From the NCBI GenBank assembly GCA_002238555.1, contig MPMO01000030.1, positions 1 through 53,324 of the forward strand: a DNA stretch of 53,324 bases, read 5' to 3'. A program made the position numbers and the translations under genes. This stretch comes from Caldilineaceae bacterium bin34. Its GTDB lineage: Bacteria; Chloroflexota; Anaerolineae; Caldilineales; Caldilineaceae. Position 1 is the first letter of the stretch; the number at the start of each line of letters is the position of its first letter. Shown one piece after another: positions 1 through 11,767 of the stretch. Below the pieces are notes generated by a model, which saw only the letters and a list, made by a program, of their open reading frames with translations, was not told the DNA's origin and did no database searches.

Positions 1-1
1 C

Positions 2-124
2 CTGGAACCGATCCTGAAGGCCTGGCAGGCGGACCCGGAGCGGGTCAAGCAACTGTGCGGCTGGCGTTGGATCCGGAAGGGCCTAACGGATTTGCCCGCG
101 GACACACAAGTAATCCAATCGTGA
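2..124 (+). CDS. C-terminal end of an unrecognised protein (5' part outside window)
   Basis: An open frame runs from the window edge to a TGA at 122-124 and encodes about 40 residues beginning LEPILKAWQADPERVKQLCG. Third codon positions are mostly G or C, as in the real genes here. No start codon is present, so it is a 3' fragment. I do not recognise the family: the opening residues faintly recall a glucose-6-phosphate dehydrogenase C-terminus, but the following residues do not support that. It lies 139 bases upstream of the dehydratase gene on the same strand. Confidence 0.4.
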   Translation: MEPILKAWQADPERVKQLCGWRWIRKGLTDLPADTQVIQS

Positions 125-263
125 TTGATTGGTATTACATTCGGGCGTACCGGGGAACCACCGTAGCGCATTCTCACCGCGCCGCCGGGGTCATTGGTCG
201 GCGTTTCGGTTTCAGTGATTTACGATTCGTCTGCCGTTCAAACGCCACCGCTCGGGGTACCCC

Positions 264-1982
<1,719 letters not shown>

Positions 1983-2320
1983 GGTTGGTGCAGGTGCTCA
2001 GGTTGGGACTGTGGTCGATACGGACCACCACATGTTCCTGCTTGACGGTGAAGCAGGGAATCACCGCATGAGGAGACCTGAAAGGGAACTTGGGCTGTCA
2101 CTGCCTCCCTATGCGATGTCTTGTCAGTCCAGCTGTCCGATGAGACGGCGATTACCTGGAGCCGAAGTCCCAAGGCGTTCACCACCTCCGGCACGGTGAT
2201 GAACCCCGGGTGGCCTTTGGCGAACGGCGGGTGGTACGGACTTTGCCTGCTCAAGGACCTGTCACAGCGCATGCTCTGGGCCAAGGGGCGGTGACGGCCG
2301 TTGCGTCCGCGGGCCTTCCC
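1983..2320 (+). other. Intergenic stretch with a relic of a gfo gene 3' end at 1983-2026
   Basis: No credible gene is visible. Bases 1983-2026 align without gaps to 4051-4094, which includes the stop codon and last codons of the minus-strand Gfo/Idh/MocA gene; I count roughly 70% identity by eye. This indicates that a second gfo 3' end once sat here. The rest shows nothing recognisable. Confidence 0.55.
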
Positions 2321-2326
2321 TATAAT
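2321..2326 (+). promoter_or_regulatory. Consensus -10 box (TATAAT) for the Uma2 gene
   Basis: A perfect TATAAT stands 37 bases before the chosen ATG at 2363. The -35 region is poor: CCGTTG at about 17 bases, or TTGCGT at 14. An AGGAA ribosome site follows at 2350-2354. Confidence 0.5.
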
Positions 2327-2362
2327 GGCAACCTAGAACGAACCCGCACAGGAATTTCGACC

Positions 2363-3502
2363 ATGACCGTTGCTGTCCTGCCGTCCCGCACGCAGACGCT
2401 TCCCAACGGCCGCACGACGGAACGCCCCCTGCACGCGCTGGCCGACCCGTCCATGACGCGGGAGGCGCGGGTGCAACGAGTGGCCTGGCGCCTCGACCAC
2501 CTCGACCTGTGGCAGGCCCAAATCGAGGCGCTGCAACACTACCAGCCGTGGTACCCCTACGACATTGCCCACGAATACGAATACGACTGGACCACGGATC
2601 CCGACTACTGCGCCGAGGGCATCGCCCTCTTCGAATACGACGAGAACGGCATGCTGCAGAACCAGGACGAACGCTCGCAGTCCATTGAAACACACATGCG
2701 CGACACCGCCCGGGACCGAGTCGGCCACCGCGTGGTGTACCAGACCGGCTATGTATTCGTCCCGGAGATTGCCGTGCAGTTGGGACGCTACACGGCACAG
2801 GGCAAGCCCGCGAATGCGGTGAAACCCGACCTGATTGTCATGCCGTCGGAGGAGGATCTGTACGTGGACAAGTCGCTGCCCCCGGAGGAACGCGGCCCCC
2901 GCCCCGACGATCCCGTGCCCGAACTGGTCTTGGAGATCCTGTCGGAATCCACGGCCCAAAAGGACCTGAACGAGAAGCGGCTCATCTATGAAACCCTGGG
3001 AGTTCACGAATACCTGGTCTACGACCTGGGCGGCAAGCGCGCACCGGATTCGCCGCGCGCCCTGTTGCTGTACCGGTTGGACGCGGACGGCCGGTACAGG
3101 TCGGCGCAGCCCGACGCCGAGGGCACGCACTGGAGCGAGGTGTTCGACGCCCGCATTCGCTTGCAGCCGGCCGCGGACGATCCCGACGGAACCGAAGCAC
3201 CGGTGTTCCAGTGGTACGACCGGGAGAAAGGCTATTGGCGGGACCATGCCTCGGACAAGCAACGGGAAAGCCGTGCCGAGGGTCATGCCGAGGGTCGTGC
3301 CGAGGGCGAAGTCCGCATGGCGTTGCGGATGCTGGACCGCGTGCTGCCGCCGGACGCAGATCGTGCTGCCGTTGCAGACTGCTGGACCCAACACGGCCTT
3401 CCGGACAACGTCGACGACTTGGTGCTCCAGGTCATGGCCGCCCCCGACCGCTGGCGGGAAGTCCTCGAAATACCCGCGGCACCTATCCCCCCGGCGAATT
3501 GA
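2363..3502 (+). CDS. Uma2 family (DUF820) PD-(D/E)XK nuclease-like protein
   Basis: A 379-residue Uma2-family protein, a group abundant in Cyanobacteria and Chloroflexota with a PD-(D/E)XK nuclease fold and unclear role. Visible signatures are VKPDLIVMPSEEDLY near residue 155, then PELVLEILSESTAQKDL, EKRLIYETLGVHEYLVYD. The C-terminus carries a short repeat of the type RAEGHAEGRAEGE (near 310), built from 12-base units, common in Uma2 tails and probably helical. The start at 2363 is preferred over an upstream in-frame ATG at 2210 because AGGAA precedes it at the right distance and a TATAAT box lies at 2321. It sits between the dehydratase gene and its decayed duplicate. Confidence 0.88.
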   Translation: MTVAVLPSRTQTLPNGRTTERPLHALADPSMTREARVQRVAWRLDHLDLWQAQIEALQHYQPWYPYDIAHEYEYDWTTDPDYCAEGIALFEYDENGMLQNQDERSQSIETHMRDTARDRVGHRVVYQTGYVFVPEIAVQLGRYTAQGKPANAVKPDLIVMPSEEDLYVDKSLPPEERGPRPDDPVPELVLEILSESTAQKDLNEKRLIYETLGVHEYLVYDLGGKRAPDSPRALLLYRLDADGRYRSAQPDAEGTHWSEVFDARIRLQPAADDPDGTEAPVFQWYDREKGYWRDHASDKQRESRAEGHAEGRAEGEVRMALRMLDRVLPPDADRAAVADCWTQHGLPDNVDDLVLQVMAAPDRWREVLEIPAAPIPPAN

Positions 3503-3750
3503 CTTGACAAACCAGTCCTGGCGGGGGTAGGGCCTCCGGCCAGGGCCGGCATTGGGACGTACTCGCGTTACCCGGGGGCTTGCCGCCGGAAACAATCACA
3601 GGCCGTGGAATTCACGCGCGCTGACCCGGCCCCATTCATCGGGCCTGCCTGTCCGTGGGCACTGTCCATATCCGGGGAACGGATTCCACCTCGGTCCGGA
3701 CCGGAGCCTAATGCGAACGCTACACCGCGACACACCCGTGCACGGGACCC

Positions 3751-4050
3751 GACACCGCCTTCGACACCATGGTCCTACACGTGCCCCCCAAAGCGGCGGC
3801 CGCCGGCGATTTGGCCCTGATGCACAACGGGGACCGCATCACGCTTGACATGCCGGATTGCTCCCTGACCCTGGACGCGCCGGAAGGGGAACTGGCCTAC
3901 CGGTGCAGTCGTTGGACACCGTCCCCGGCCCACACCGACCGCGGCTACGTTTCCCTCTACACCTCACACGTGCAACAGGCGAGCCAGGGCGCGGACTTCG
4001 ACTTCCTACGGGGCGGGTCCGGATCGCCGGTACCCCGGGACTCCCATTGA
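3751..4050 (+). pseudogene. Decayed duplicate of the IlvD/Edd dehydratase C-terminus
   Basis: Codons from 3767 to 4050 align without gaps to 1699-1982 (constant offset 2068) and end with the same GGSGSPVPRDSH tail; roughly three quarters of the residues match. Recognisable similarity begins at about 3751 and fades upstream, so the N-terminal 480 residues, including all Fe-S ligands, are gone. An in-frame ATG at 3769 leaves a 93-residue open frame, but it lacks a catalytic core and should not be read as an enzyme. It marks a duplication of the ilvD-gfo locus. Confidence 0.88.
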
Positions 4051-4065
4051 GGCCGCCGCAGATGC

Positions 4066-5181
4066 TCAGATCGATACGGCGGTCGACACGGACGCAGCCT
4101 TGATTTCCTCTGCCGTCACCTCGCGTTCCAGGCGGGAAGACAGGTAGATCCCCTCGGAAATCAGCATGCAGTTGAGCGCGATGTCCGCGGTCGGCAACAG
4201 TTCCACGCGGCCCTGCAGGCCGGCAATCCAGTGGGACTGGGGATCGGCGTACACATCGCCGACCTGATGCACGAACCGCTGCCGGAAGGCCTCGATCTGA
4301 AGGTCCGGCGTGCTGTCCACGGCCAGATCGCCGTGGCTGTGGTACCAGCCGAAGGGCTCGAGCCGCACGCCGCCCCGGTCGCCCAGCAGGTAGGCTCCCT
4401 CCAGCCCGTCCAGGTGCATGGCCCAGGCTTCCGTGATCTCCAGGGTCGCACCCGCGGCAAAGCGGACCATGCCCACGGCCAGTTCCTCGACATCGTAGCC
4501 GCTTTCCTGCCGCCGCTGCTCGTCCATGGGCAGCTTTTGGTACGTCTGGCCCGCGATGCGCAGCGGATCCGGATTGTCCATGAGGTACAGCAGCCGGCAA
4601 ATGTGGTAGACCCCCATGTCGTAGAGCGCGCCGCCGCCGGAGTTGCGCTTCTGCACGAAGGTGGGCGATCCGTAGCCGTCCACGTAGGGGCGGCCCATGC
4701 GCCGGAAGCCGGTGGACCGGCCGTGGTAGACGGAACCCAGCTGTCCCTCGTCCAGAAGCCTGCGGGCAGCCTTGGTCTCGGCGGTGAAGTAGAGGCGGTT
4801 CTGGATGCCCAGTTCAAGGCCCAAGTCGCGGGCGGCCGTCCGCATCGTGTTGGCGTCCGTCCAGCTGCCGGCCATCGGCTTCTCGCAGAAGACATGCTTG
4901 CCGGCCTCGAGCGCCGCCACGGTAGCCGGCATGTGGAAGTTGTTGTGCAGGCAGACATCGACGGCGGCAATGTCGTCGCGGGCCAGCAGGTCCCGGAAAG
5001 AGGTGTACCGATGGGGCACCCCGTACTGGTCCGCCACCCGTTCCAGTTCGCCCTCGGCAATGTCGGCCAGGGCCACCAGTTCCACGTTGTCGTTGCCGGC
5101 ATGGTGGGCAATGTGCTGCTTCCCAATTTGGCCGCACCCAATCACCCCTACGCGTATCCGTTCCGCGGTGCCGCTGCCCAT
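4066..5181 (-). CDS. Gfo/Idh/MocA family NAD(P)-dependent oxidoreductase
   Basis: A 371-residue Gfo/Idh/MocA oxidoreductase acting in the cytosol on sugars, inositols or derivatives. The Rossmann motif GVIGCGQIG lies near residue 12, and the family EKPMA motif (catalytic Lys) near 100. The substrate-side [20 protein letters not shown] segment, with a family-typical His, follows near 185. The ATG at 5181 is chosen because GGGGGAG precedes it by about four bases; an in-frame start at 5214 would add eleven residues. The gene converges on the decayed dehydratase copy and diverges from the importer operon. Its 3' end has a relic counterpart at 1983-2026. The substrate is not determinable, but a sugar-derived compound delivered by the adjacent importer is plausible. 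Confidence 0.9.
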   Translation of the reverse strand: MGSGTAERIRVGVIGCGQIGKQHIAHHAGNDNVELVALADIAEGELERVADQYGVPHRYTSFRDLLARDDIAAVDVCLHNNFHMPATVAALEAGKHVFCEKPMAGSWTDANTMRTAARDLGLELGIQNRLYFTAETKAARRLLDEGQLGSVYHGRSTGFRRMGRPYVDGYGSPTFVQKRNSGGGALYDMGVYHICRLLYLMDNPDPLRIAGQTYQKLPMDEQRRQESGYDVEELAVGMVRFAAGATLEITEAWAMHLDGLEGAYLLGDRGGVRLEPFGWYHSHGDLAVDSTPDLQIEAFRQRFVHQVGDVYADPQSHWIAGLQGRVELLPTADIALNCMLISEGIYLSSRLEREVTAEEIKAASVSTAVSI

Positions 5182-5383
5182 GTTCTCCCCCTGCGGCCCC
5201 AGGCCGCGTTCCAAACTTGCCGCGGCCGATTATGCCTGTGCGCCGTCCCGCTTGCGCAAACGTCGCGAAGGTCGGGCCGGGACCCGGTCACCCCCCGCAT
5301 TCACCCAAAACAGGACGGTTCGCGCCCGGTGCTACGATCATCGGCACCTTGGACAATCCAAATTTCACAACGAGGTGACCACC

Positions 5384-7483
5384 ATGACTTCCGCTACACG
5401 ATGGCCGCACCTGCGGCTCCTATTGGCATTGTTGGCCATGGGCCTGATTCTGGCCGCCTGTGGCGGCCAGCCGGACGCCGACCCCGCGGACGAGGCGGAA
5501 GCCCCGGCGGCAGAGGCCCCGGCGGCAGCGGACGACTCCATGGCCATGGGCCAATTCGTTGACGATCCCCACTCGGGCCGCGACTTCAACCTGGCGGACT
5601 ACGAAGCCGAATACGGCGTCACGCTGACCGAGTTCAGCGAGGCCCCGATGCTGGCCGAGATGGTGGCCGCCGGCGAACTGCCGCCCGTGGAGGAACGCCT
5701 GCCTGCCAACCCGGTCGTGCAGATCCCGCTCGAGGACATCGGCACCTACGGCGGCAACCTGCACTGGGTCGAGTACACGATCGACTACGACCACTATATT
5801 CGCCACCTCAACGAAACCAACCTGGTGCAGTTGCGCCCCGCCGTGGGCGTGGCCCGCTACAAGTGGATGGGCGGTGAGATCACGCCCGGGGTCTACGAAA
5901 CCTGGAGCAAGAACGACGACAGCACGGTCTTCGAGTTCACACTGCGCGACGGGCTGAAGTGGTCCGACGGCGCGGCGGTCACAACCGAGGACATCCGCTT
6001 CTACATCGAGGACGTTTTGCTCAATACGGACGTCACACCGAACGTGCCCTCCTGGCTCAACTACCGGGGCCAGCCGACGGTCTTCGAGGTGGTCGACGAG
6101 CGGTCCGTGCGCTTCACCTTCGCGGAGCCCAACGGCTTCTACCTGCCCCAGATGGTGAACTGGGCCTGGTCCTCACACCTGCGTCCCGCCCACTACTTCA
6201 AGGAATTGCATACCGGATACACCGACATCGCGGACCTGATGCCGCTGATGGAGAAGGACGAGTACGTGGAAGCGGAGGACTGGGGCCGCTGGTTCGCCGG
6301 CATCCAGACCAACATCACGGGCGGTTCCTACTCGCGGCGTACGCCCGACTTCCGCAACACCCCGGTACTGCAGCCCTACGTCTGGGAGAGCGAACCCCAG
6401 CAGGGCGAGTTCATCATGTCGCGCAACCCCTACTTCTACAAGGTCGATCCGGACGGCAACCAGCTGCCCTACATCGACACCATCTCCCGCGCGCTGGTGA
6501 CGGACCTCGAGGTTGAGAACCTCAAGATCATTGCGGGCGAGACCGACATCCAGGGCCAGTTCATCCGGCTCTCGGACTACCCCATGTTCTCGCAGAACCA
6601 GGAGGCCGGGAACTACCACCTGATGGCACTGCCGGCCTGGCAGGACCAGCTCCTGATCTTCCCCTTCAACTTCGATCCGGCCGATCCCGTGCTGGGCGAG
6701 ATCATCCGTGACAAGCGCTTCCGGCAGGCCCTGTCGCTGGCCGTCGACCGCGACGAGGTCAAGAAGTCCATCTTCCTCGACTTTGGCGTGCCCAGCGCCT
6801 TCGCCCCGGTGGCGGGGAGCGCCTGGTACAAGGACGAGTTCCGCGACGCCTATGCGGAATACGACGTGGACGCGGCCAACGCGCTGCTGGACGAGATGGG
6901 CCTCGAATGGGACGAGAACGGCGAGTTCCGGCTGCGCTCCGACGGCGAGCGGCTGATTCTGCCCATCGACTACTACGACGTGACCCCACCGGCGACCCCG
7001 GGTGGCGAACTAATCCGTGAGTTCTGGGTGGAGATCGGCGTGGACACCAAGGTGGAGCAGGTCAACGGCCAGTTCTACTGGCAGAAGCGCGGCGCCAACG
7101 AGACGGTTGGCACCATCTGGTGGGCCAACGGCCTGTCGCCCGCGGACGCCGTCTTCGTGAGCAGCTTCCTCATGACCCCGTCCTGGTGGGACTGGTACAA
7201 CGCCCAAGGTGCCGCCGGCACCGAGCCGCAGGACCCCGCGGCCGTCGAGCTGGTCGAGCTCTTCTGGGAGCTGCAAACTGCCACCACGGACGAGGAGCAG
7301 GTGCGACTCGGTATCGAGATCTTCGAGAACCACAAGGAAAACGTCTGGAACATCGGTACGGTGGCCAGCGCGCCCCAGCCCTTCGTCTACAACCGGGGTT
7401 TGGGCAACATCTCCGTCGCGGAGGAACGCGGCTACTACCACATCTCCCTCATGGAGTTGTCCGAACAGTTTTATTGGAAGTAG
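5384..7483 (+). CDS. ABC transporter substrate-binding lipoprotein, family 5 (oligopeptide/oligosaccharide type)
   Basis: A 699-residue SBP_bac_5 protein. The start at 5384 gives a clean lipoprotein signal: basic N-terminus, hydrophobic core LLLALLAMGLILAAC with Cys lipidation, then an Ala/Glu/Asp-rich linker. GAGGTG lies seven bases upstream. Family features include the segment FTLRDGLKWSDGAAVTTEDI near residue 187 and RFRQALSLAVDRDEVKKSIF near 445. It is longer than typical DppA (about 530), as seen in members that bind long or bulky ligands such as oligosaccharides. It leads a complete five-gene importer operon that ends beside a glycoside hydrolase, which favours a glycan-derived ligand over peptides. 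Confidence 0.92.
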   Translation: MTSATRWPHLRLLLALLAMGLILAACGGQPDADPADEAEAPAAEAPAAADDSMAMGQFVDDPHSGRDFNLADYEAEYGVTLTEFSEAPMLAEMVAAGELPPVEERLPANPVVQIPLEDIGTYGGNLHWVEYTIDYDHYIRHLNETNLVQLRPAVGVARYKWMGGEITPGVYETWSKNDDSTVFEFTLRDGLKWSDGAAVTTEDIRFYIEDVLLNTDVTPNVPSWLNYRGQPTVFEVVDERSVRFTFAEPNGFYLPQMVNWAWSSHLRPAHYFKELHTGYTDIADLMPLMEKDEYVEAEDWGRWFAGIQTNITGGSYSRRTPDFRNTPVLQPYVWESEPQQGEFIMSRNPYFYKVDPDGNQLPYIDTISRALVTDLEVENLKIIAGETDIQGQFIRLSDYPMFSQNQEAGNYHLMALPAWQDQLLIFPFNFDPADPVLGEIIRDKRFRQALSLAVDRDEVKKSIFLDFGVPSAFAPVAGSAWYKDEFRDAYAEYDVDAANALLDEMGLEWDENGEFRLRSDGERLILPIDYYDVTPPATPGGELIREFWVEIGVDTKVEQVNGQFYWQKRGANETVGTIWWANGLSPADAVFVSSFLMTPSWWDWYNAQGAAGTEPQDPAAVELVELFWELQTATTDEEQVRLGIEIFENHKENVWNIGTVASAPQPFVYNRGLGNISVAEERGYYHISLMELSEQFYWK

Positions 7484-7507
7484 ATCCGCATTGCGGATTC
7501 CGAACCC

Positions 7508-7534
7508 GGCCGGGGGCGCAGCGCGCCCCCGGCC
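7508..7534 (+). terminator. Strong hairpin between binding-protein and permease genes (attenuator-like)
   Basis: A perfect 12-bp G+C stem (GGCCGGGGGCGC with its reverse complement) encloses a three-base loop. It begins 25 bases after the binding-protein stop and lacks a U tract. Its place suggests partial termination or 3'-end protection that keeps binding-protein mRNA above permease mRNA. Confidence 0.65.
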
Positions 7535-7560
7535 CCTGAACGCCCAAGGGGGCCGACCCC

Positions 7561-8547
7561 GTGCTCGCCTACTCGCTGCAGCGCTTCCTGTACATGATCC
7601 TGCTGCTGTTGCTGCTGAGCGTGACCACCTTCGTGATCATCCAGCTGCCCCCTGGCGACTACCTGACCACCTACATTACCCGCCTCGAGGCGAGCGGCGA
7701 GAAGGTGGACCAGTCCGAAATCGAGTCGCTCAAGCGCCAGTACGGCCTGGACCGGCCGATGTATGTCCAGTTCCTGCGCTGGTTCGCAGGCATCTTCCAG
7801 GGCCGCTTCGGCACCTCGCTGCAGTGGAATCGACCGGTCATTGAAATCATCGGGGACCGTATGGCGTTGACCCTTGTGGTCAACCTGGCCTCCCTGGTCC
7901 TCGTCTATGTTCTCTCCATTGCCGTGGGTGTCTACTCCGCCACGCGCCAGTATTCGGTCGGGGACTACGCGGCCACTGCCGTGGGCTTCGTGGGACTGGC
8001 GACACCTCCCTTCCTGCTGGCCCTGCTGGTCATGGTCTTCTTCCACACCCAGTTCGACATGAGCGTGGGCGGCCTCTTCTCCAAGGAATATGCCCACCAG
8101 CCCTGGAGCTGGCCCAAGGTGGTGGACATGATCAAGCACCTGCCGGTGCCGATCATCGTGATCGCGATCGGGTCGACGGCCGGCCTGATCCGCGTGATGC
8201 GCGGCGTGCTGCTGGATGAACTGGGCAAGCAGTACGTGATCACGGCCCGCACCAAGGGCCTGACCCGCCGCAGGGTGCTCTTCAAGTACCCGGTGCGGGT
8301 CGCCATCAACCCGATGGTGAGCACCATTGGCTGGGTCCTGCCGGGCCTGGTGTCGGGCGGCGCCATCGTCGCCATTGTGCTCAGCCTGCCGACCGTCGGC
8401 CCCCTGCTCTACCGCGCCCTGCTCAGCGAGGACATGTACCTGGCGGGCACGCTGGTCATGTTCCTGGGCATCCTGACCATCGTCGGCACCTTCATCTCCG
8501 ATCTGCTGCTGATGGTGGTGGATCCCCGAATCCGACTGGACCGCTGA
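7561..8547 (+). CDS. ABC importer permease, DppB/OppB type
   Basis: A 328-residue inner-membrane permease starting at GTG 7561. It has the N-terminal membrane segment SLQRFLYMILLLLLLSVTTF followed by the extracytoplasmic region and about five more membrane spans. The cytoplasmic coupling (EAA-like) loop TKGLTRRRVLFKYPVRVAI near residue 232 contacts the ATPases. Length and layout match the DppB/OppB family (BPD_transp_1). It pairs with the next gene to form the translocation pore. A strong hairpin lies upstream, and only 20 bases separate it from the next gene. Confidence 0.93.
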   Translation: MLAYSLQRFLYMILLLLLLSVTTFVIIQLPPGDYLTTYITRLEASGEKVDQSEIESLKRQYGLDRPMYVQFLRWFAGIFQGRFGTSLQWNRPVIEIIGDRMALTLVVNLASLVLVYVLSIAVGVYSATRQYSVGDYAATAVGFVGLATPPFLLALLVMVFFHTQFDMSVGGLFSKEYAHQPWSWPKVVDMIKHLPVPIIVIAIGSTAGLIRVMRGVLLDELGKQYVITARTKGLTRRRVLFKYPVRVAINPMVSTIGWVLPGLVSGGAIVAIVLSLPTVGPLLYRALLSEDMYLAGTLVMFLGILTIVGTFISDLLLMVVDPRIRLDR

Positions 8548-8567
8548 CGCGGCACAGGTCCGATGGC

Positions 8568-9704
8568 ATGACCGCCTCCACCGTGGCCCAAGCGGCGTCC
8601 CGCCGGGAGACGACCGCCCAGGAGCGCTTCTTCATGGCCTCCCAGACCCAGCTGATGTGGCGCAAGTTCGTGCGCCACCGGCTGGCCATCGCGGGCGGCA
8701 TCGTCCTGATCGCGATGTATGTCAGCTCCATGGTCTGCGAGTTCATCGCGCCCTACGGCGTGCACCGGCGCAATTCCGACTATATCTACGCACCACCCCA
8801 ACTCCCGCGGTTCATGCATCCGGAGGACGGATTCACCCTGCGGCCCTTCGTCTACGGGTTCACGCAGGAACGGAATCCGGAAACCTTTGCGCTTGAGTTC
8901 GCGGTGGACCGGGAACAGACCTTCCCCCTGCGCTTCCTCGGCCGCGGGGACGAAGTGAAGTTCTGGGGTTTGTTCAATACGGACCGCCACCTGCTGGGCG
9001 TGGCAGAGCCGGGCTACATGTTCCTGCTGGGCACCGACAAGCTGGGACGCGACATCTTCTCGCGCATCCTCTACGGAGCTCGCATCTCGCTCACGATCGG
9101 CCTGGTGGGCGTTGCCATCAGCTTCGTTCTGGGCTGCCTCTTCGGCGGCATCTCCGGCTACTTCGGGGGCGTGTCCGACACGATCATCCAGCGCCTCGTG
9201 GAGTTCCTGCTGGTGATCCCGACGATTCCCCTGTGGATGGCGCTGTCGGCCGCCATCCCGCGGGAAATGCCCCAGCTGCAGGTTTACTTTCTGGTCACGA
9301 TCATCATCGCGCTGGTGACTTGGAGCGGCCTGGCGCGCGTGGTGCGGGGGAAGATCATCAGCCTGCGCGAGGAGGACTACGTCCTGGCGGCCCGCATCGC
9401 GGGCGAGACGGACATGAAGATCATCCGCACGCACATGCTGCCCGGCTTCATGAGCTACCTGATCGTGAACATGACCCTGGCCATCCCGGGCATGGTCTTG
9501 GCCGAGACCGCGCTCAGCTTTCTGGGTCTGGGCATTCGACCGCCGCTGGTGAGCTGGGGCACGCTGCTCAACGAAGCCCAGCAGGTCCAGGTCGTGATCC
9601 TCTACCCCTGGCTGCTCTATCCCGGCCTTGTCCTCGTTGTCACGCTCGTCGCCTTCAACTTCCTCGGCGACGGCCTGCGCGACGCCGCGGACCCTTACAA
9701 GTAA
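8568..9704 (+). CDS. ABC importer permease, DppC/OppC type
   Basis: A 378-residue permease with a DppC-type layout: a soluble N-terminal stretch, one membrane span (residues about 37-60), an extracytoplasmic insert of about 100 residues, then [20 protein letters not shown], the motif typical of OppC/DppC. The remaining core spans and the coupling loop [20 protein letters not shown] follow. The insert before LGTDKLGRD is longer than in E. coli DppC (about 300 residues total), matching the enlarged binding protein. It partners the upstream permease. Confidence 0.93.
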   Translation: MTASTVAQAASRRETTAQERFFMASQTQLMWRKFVRHRLAIAGGIVLIAMYVSSMVCEFIAPYGVHRRNSDYIYAPPQLPRFMHPEDGFTLRPFVYGFTQERNPETFALEFAVDREQTFPLRFLGRGDEVKFWGLFNTDRHLLGVAEPGYMFLLGTDKLGRDIFSRILYGARISLTIGLVGVAISFVLGCLFGGISGYFGGVSDTIIQRLVEFLLVIPTIPLWMALSAAIPREMPQLQVYFLVTIIIALVTWSGLARVVRGKIISLREEDYVLAARIAGETDMKIIRTHMLPGFMSYLIVNMTLAIPGMVLAETALSFLGLGIRPPLVSWGTLLNEAQQVQVVILYPWLLYPGLVLVVTLVAFNFLGDGLRDAADPYK

Positions 9705-9723
9705 GCCGGCAAGGGGGTGGTTC

Positions 9724-10746
9724 GTGAGCGACATCGCGTTGGAACTCCAGGACGTTGAAACCCACTTCTTCCTCCGCGAAGGGATCCTGAAGGCACTCAA
9801 CGGTGTCTCCTTCTCCATCACGCGCCACAGCACGGTCGGCGTAATCGGGGAGAGCGGATGCGGCAAGAGCGTGACGACACAGTCCATTCTGCGCATCGTG
9901 CCGTCCCCGGGCCGCACCGTGAACGGCACCATCACCTTCAATCCCGTCGAAGGCGAGGCGGTCGAGCTGCTGGAACTGCCACCGGACGGTCCGGCCATCC
10001 GGGCGATCCGGGGACGCGAGATCTCCATGATCTTCCAGGAGCCGATGGCCAGCCTTTCGCCCGTGCACACGATCGGCGACCAGATCAGCGAGATGATCCT
10101 GCTGCACCGCACGCAGAACCGGCAGGAGGCCCGCGAGATCACGGTCGACATGCTGCGCAAGGTCGGGATCTCCAATGCCCCGCAGCGCTTTGACGAGTAC
10201 CCCCACCAGCTGTCGGGCGGCATGCGCCAGCGCGCCATGATCGCAATGGCCCTTTCCTGCAACCCGTCCCTGCTGATTGCCGACGAACCCACGACGGCCC
10301 TGGACGTGACGGTGCAGGCCCAGATTCTGGACCTGATGCAGCAGATGCAATCCGAGATGGGCATGTCGATGCTCTACATCACCCACGACCTGGCCGTGAT
10401 CTCCGACATCGCCGACGAAGTGGTGGTCATGTACCTGGGCATGGTCGTGGAACAGACGGACGTGCGTTCCCTGTTCAAGGAACCCCTGCACCCCTATACG
10501 CGCCTGCTGCTGAAGTCGATCCCGCGCGTGGGCCGCAAGGGGCGGCAGCGGCTGGATGCCATCGAGGGTTCGGTGCCCATCCCGCTCGACCTGCCGACCC
10601 AGTGCCCCTTCGCTGACCGTTGTCCGGAAGTGATTCCGGATGTCTGCGACACGGCGATTCCGCCGCTCTACGAACCCCACCCCGGCCACCGGGTGCGGTG
10701 CTTCCTCTACGAAGACCAGGATGCGTCCCATGGCGACCCCGCTTGA
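9724..10746 (+). CDS. ABC importer ATP-binding protein, DppD/OppD type
   Basis: A 340-residue ATPase starting at GTG 9724, preceded by AAGGGGG. Walker A is GESGCGKS near residue 44, the Q loop [10 protein letters not shown], the signature [15 protein letters not shown] near 164 and Walker [13 protein letters not shown]. The C-terminal oligopeptide-transport domain carries the Cys cluster [16 protein letters not shown] typical of DppD/OppD. It energises the upstream permeases as a heterodimer with the next gene product, whose start overlaps this 3' end by about 17-26 bases, implying translational coupling. Confidence 0.94.
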   Translation: MSDIALELQDVETHFFLREGILKALNGVSFSITRHSTVGVIGESGCGKSVTTQSILRIVPSPGRTVNGTITFNPVEGEAVELLELPPDGPAIRAIRGREISMIFQEPMASLSPVHTIGDQISEMILLHRTQNRQEAREITVDMLRKVGISNAPQRFDEYPHQLSGGMRQRAMIAMALSCNPSLLIADEPTTALDVTVQAQILDLMQQMQSEMGMSMLYITHDLAVISDIADEVVVMYLGMVVEQTDVRSLFKEPLHPYTRLLLKSIPRVGRKGRQRLDAIEGSVPIPLDLPTQCPFADRCPEVIPDVCDTAIPPLYEPHPGHRVRCFLYEDQDASHGDPA

Positions 10747-11755
10747 CCGGAAACCGATGCTCCAGGTAGAGGGGATCAAGAAGTACTTCCCCATCGAGAA
10801 GGGCCTCTTCCGGCGCGTCGTGGGGCAAGTCAAGGCGGTCGACGACGTGGAGCTGGAGGTCCGGCAGGGCGAGACACTGGGCCTGGTGGGGGAATCCGGC
10901 TGCGGCAAGACGACGCTGGGCCGTTGCATCGTCCGGGCCATCGAACCCACCGAGGGCCGCATCCTGCTGCGCCTGGACGGCGACCGCATGACGGATCTGC
11001 TGCAGCTGGGCAAGCAGGATCTGCGCGCCCAGCGGCGGCACATGCAGATGATCTTCCAGGATCCCTACTCCTCACTGGACCCCCGCAAGACCATTCTGGA
11101 TATCGTCGCCCAGCCGCTGCGCGCCAACCGCATGGGCTCCGCGTCCGAGATTGAGGACCGCGTGCGGGACCTGGTGGAATTGGTAGGCCTGAACGTCGAG
11201 TCGCTAATCCGGTATCCCCACGCCTTCTCCGGCGGCCAGCGACAGCGGATCGGCATCGCGCGGGCCCTGGCCACCAACCCGCGCATCGTGATCGCCGACG
11301 AACCCGTCTCCGCCCTGGACGTATCGGTGCAGGCGCAGATCCTGAACCTGCTCCAGGATCTGCAGGAGGAGTTCGACCTCACGATGCTGTTCATTGCGCA
11401 CGACCTGAGCGTGGTGGAGCACGTCTCGGACCGCGTGGCCGTCATGTACGTGGGCAAGATCGTGGAAACAGCGGAGACCCAGGAGCTCTACCTGCATCCG
11501 CTCCATCCCTACACCGAGGCCCTGCTCTCCGCCGTCTCGGTCCCCGATCCGGACATCGGCCAGGACCACATGATCCTGCCCGGGGAGGCGGCCAACCCCG
11601 CCGACCTGCCGTCCGGCTGCTATTTCCACCCCCGCTGCCGGTACGCCGAGGACCGGTGCCGGACCGAAACCCCGGCTTGGACCGAGGCCCGGCCCGGCCA
11701 CTTTGCGCGGTGCCACTTCGCCGGCGAACTGGAACTGACCGGCGTTGATGCCTAG
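10721..11755 (+). CDS. ABC importer ATP-binding protein, DppF/OppF type
   Basis: A 344-residue ATPase with Walker [13 protein letters not shown] near residue 53, [11 protein letters not shown] (typical of OppF/DppF), signature [15 protein letters not shown] near 170, and Walker [13 protein letters not shown]. The C-terminal domain has the usual [14 protein letters not shown]ys motif. The start is ATG 10721 or ATG 10730, both inside the previous gene. With the four upstream genes it completes a five-component importer, and no component is duplicated or missing. Confidence 0.94.
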   Translation: MRPMATPLDRKPMLQVEGIKKYFPIEKGLFRRVVGQVKAVDDVELEVRQGETLGLVGESGCGKTTLGRCIVRAIEPTEGRILLRLDGDRMTDLLQLGKQDLRAQRRHMQMIFQDPYSSLDPRKTILDIVAQPLRANRMGSASEIEDRVRDLVELVGLNVESLIRYPHAFSGGQRQRIGIARALATNPRIVIADEPVSALDVSVQAQILNLLQDLQEEFDLTMLFIAHDLSVVEHVSDRVAVMYVGKIVETAETQELYLHPLHPYTEALLSAVSVPDPDIGQDHMILPGEAANPADLPSGCYFHPRCRYAEDRCRTETPAWTEARPGHFARCHFAGELELTGVDA

Positions 11756-11767
11756 CCGGCGAAACCC

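Noticed and set aside
3769..4050. The 93-residue open frame as a functional small protein
   Set aside because: It aligns codon for codon with the dehydratase C-terminus, lacks a ribosome site, and has no active-site residues.
8409..10364. A 651-residue open frame on the minus strand opposite the permease and ATPase genes
   Set aside because: It is His/Asp/Gln-rich shadow sequence produced by high-GC codon use of the plus-strand importer genes, with no domain content.
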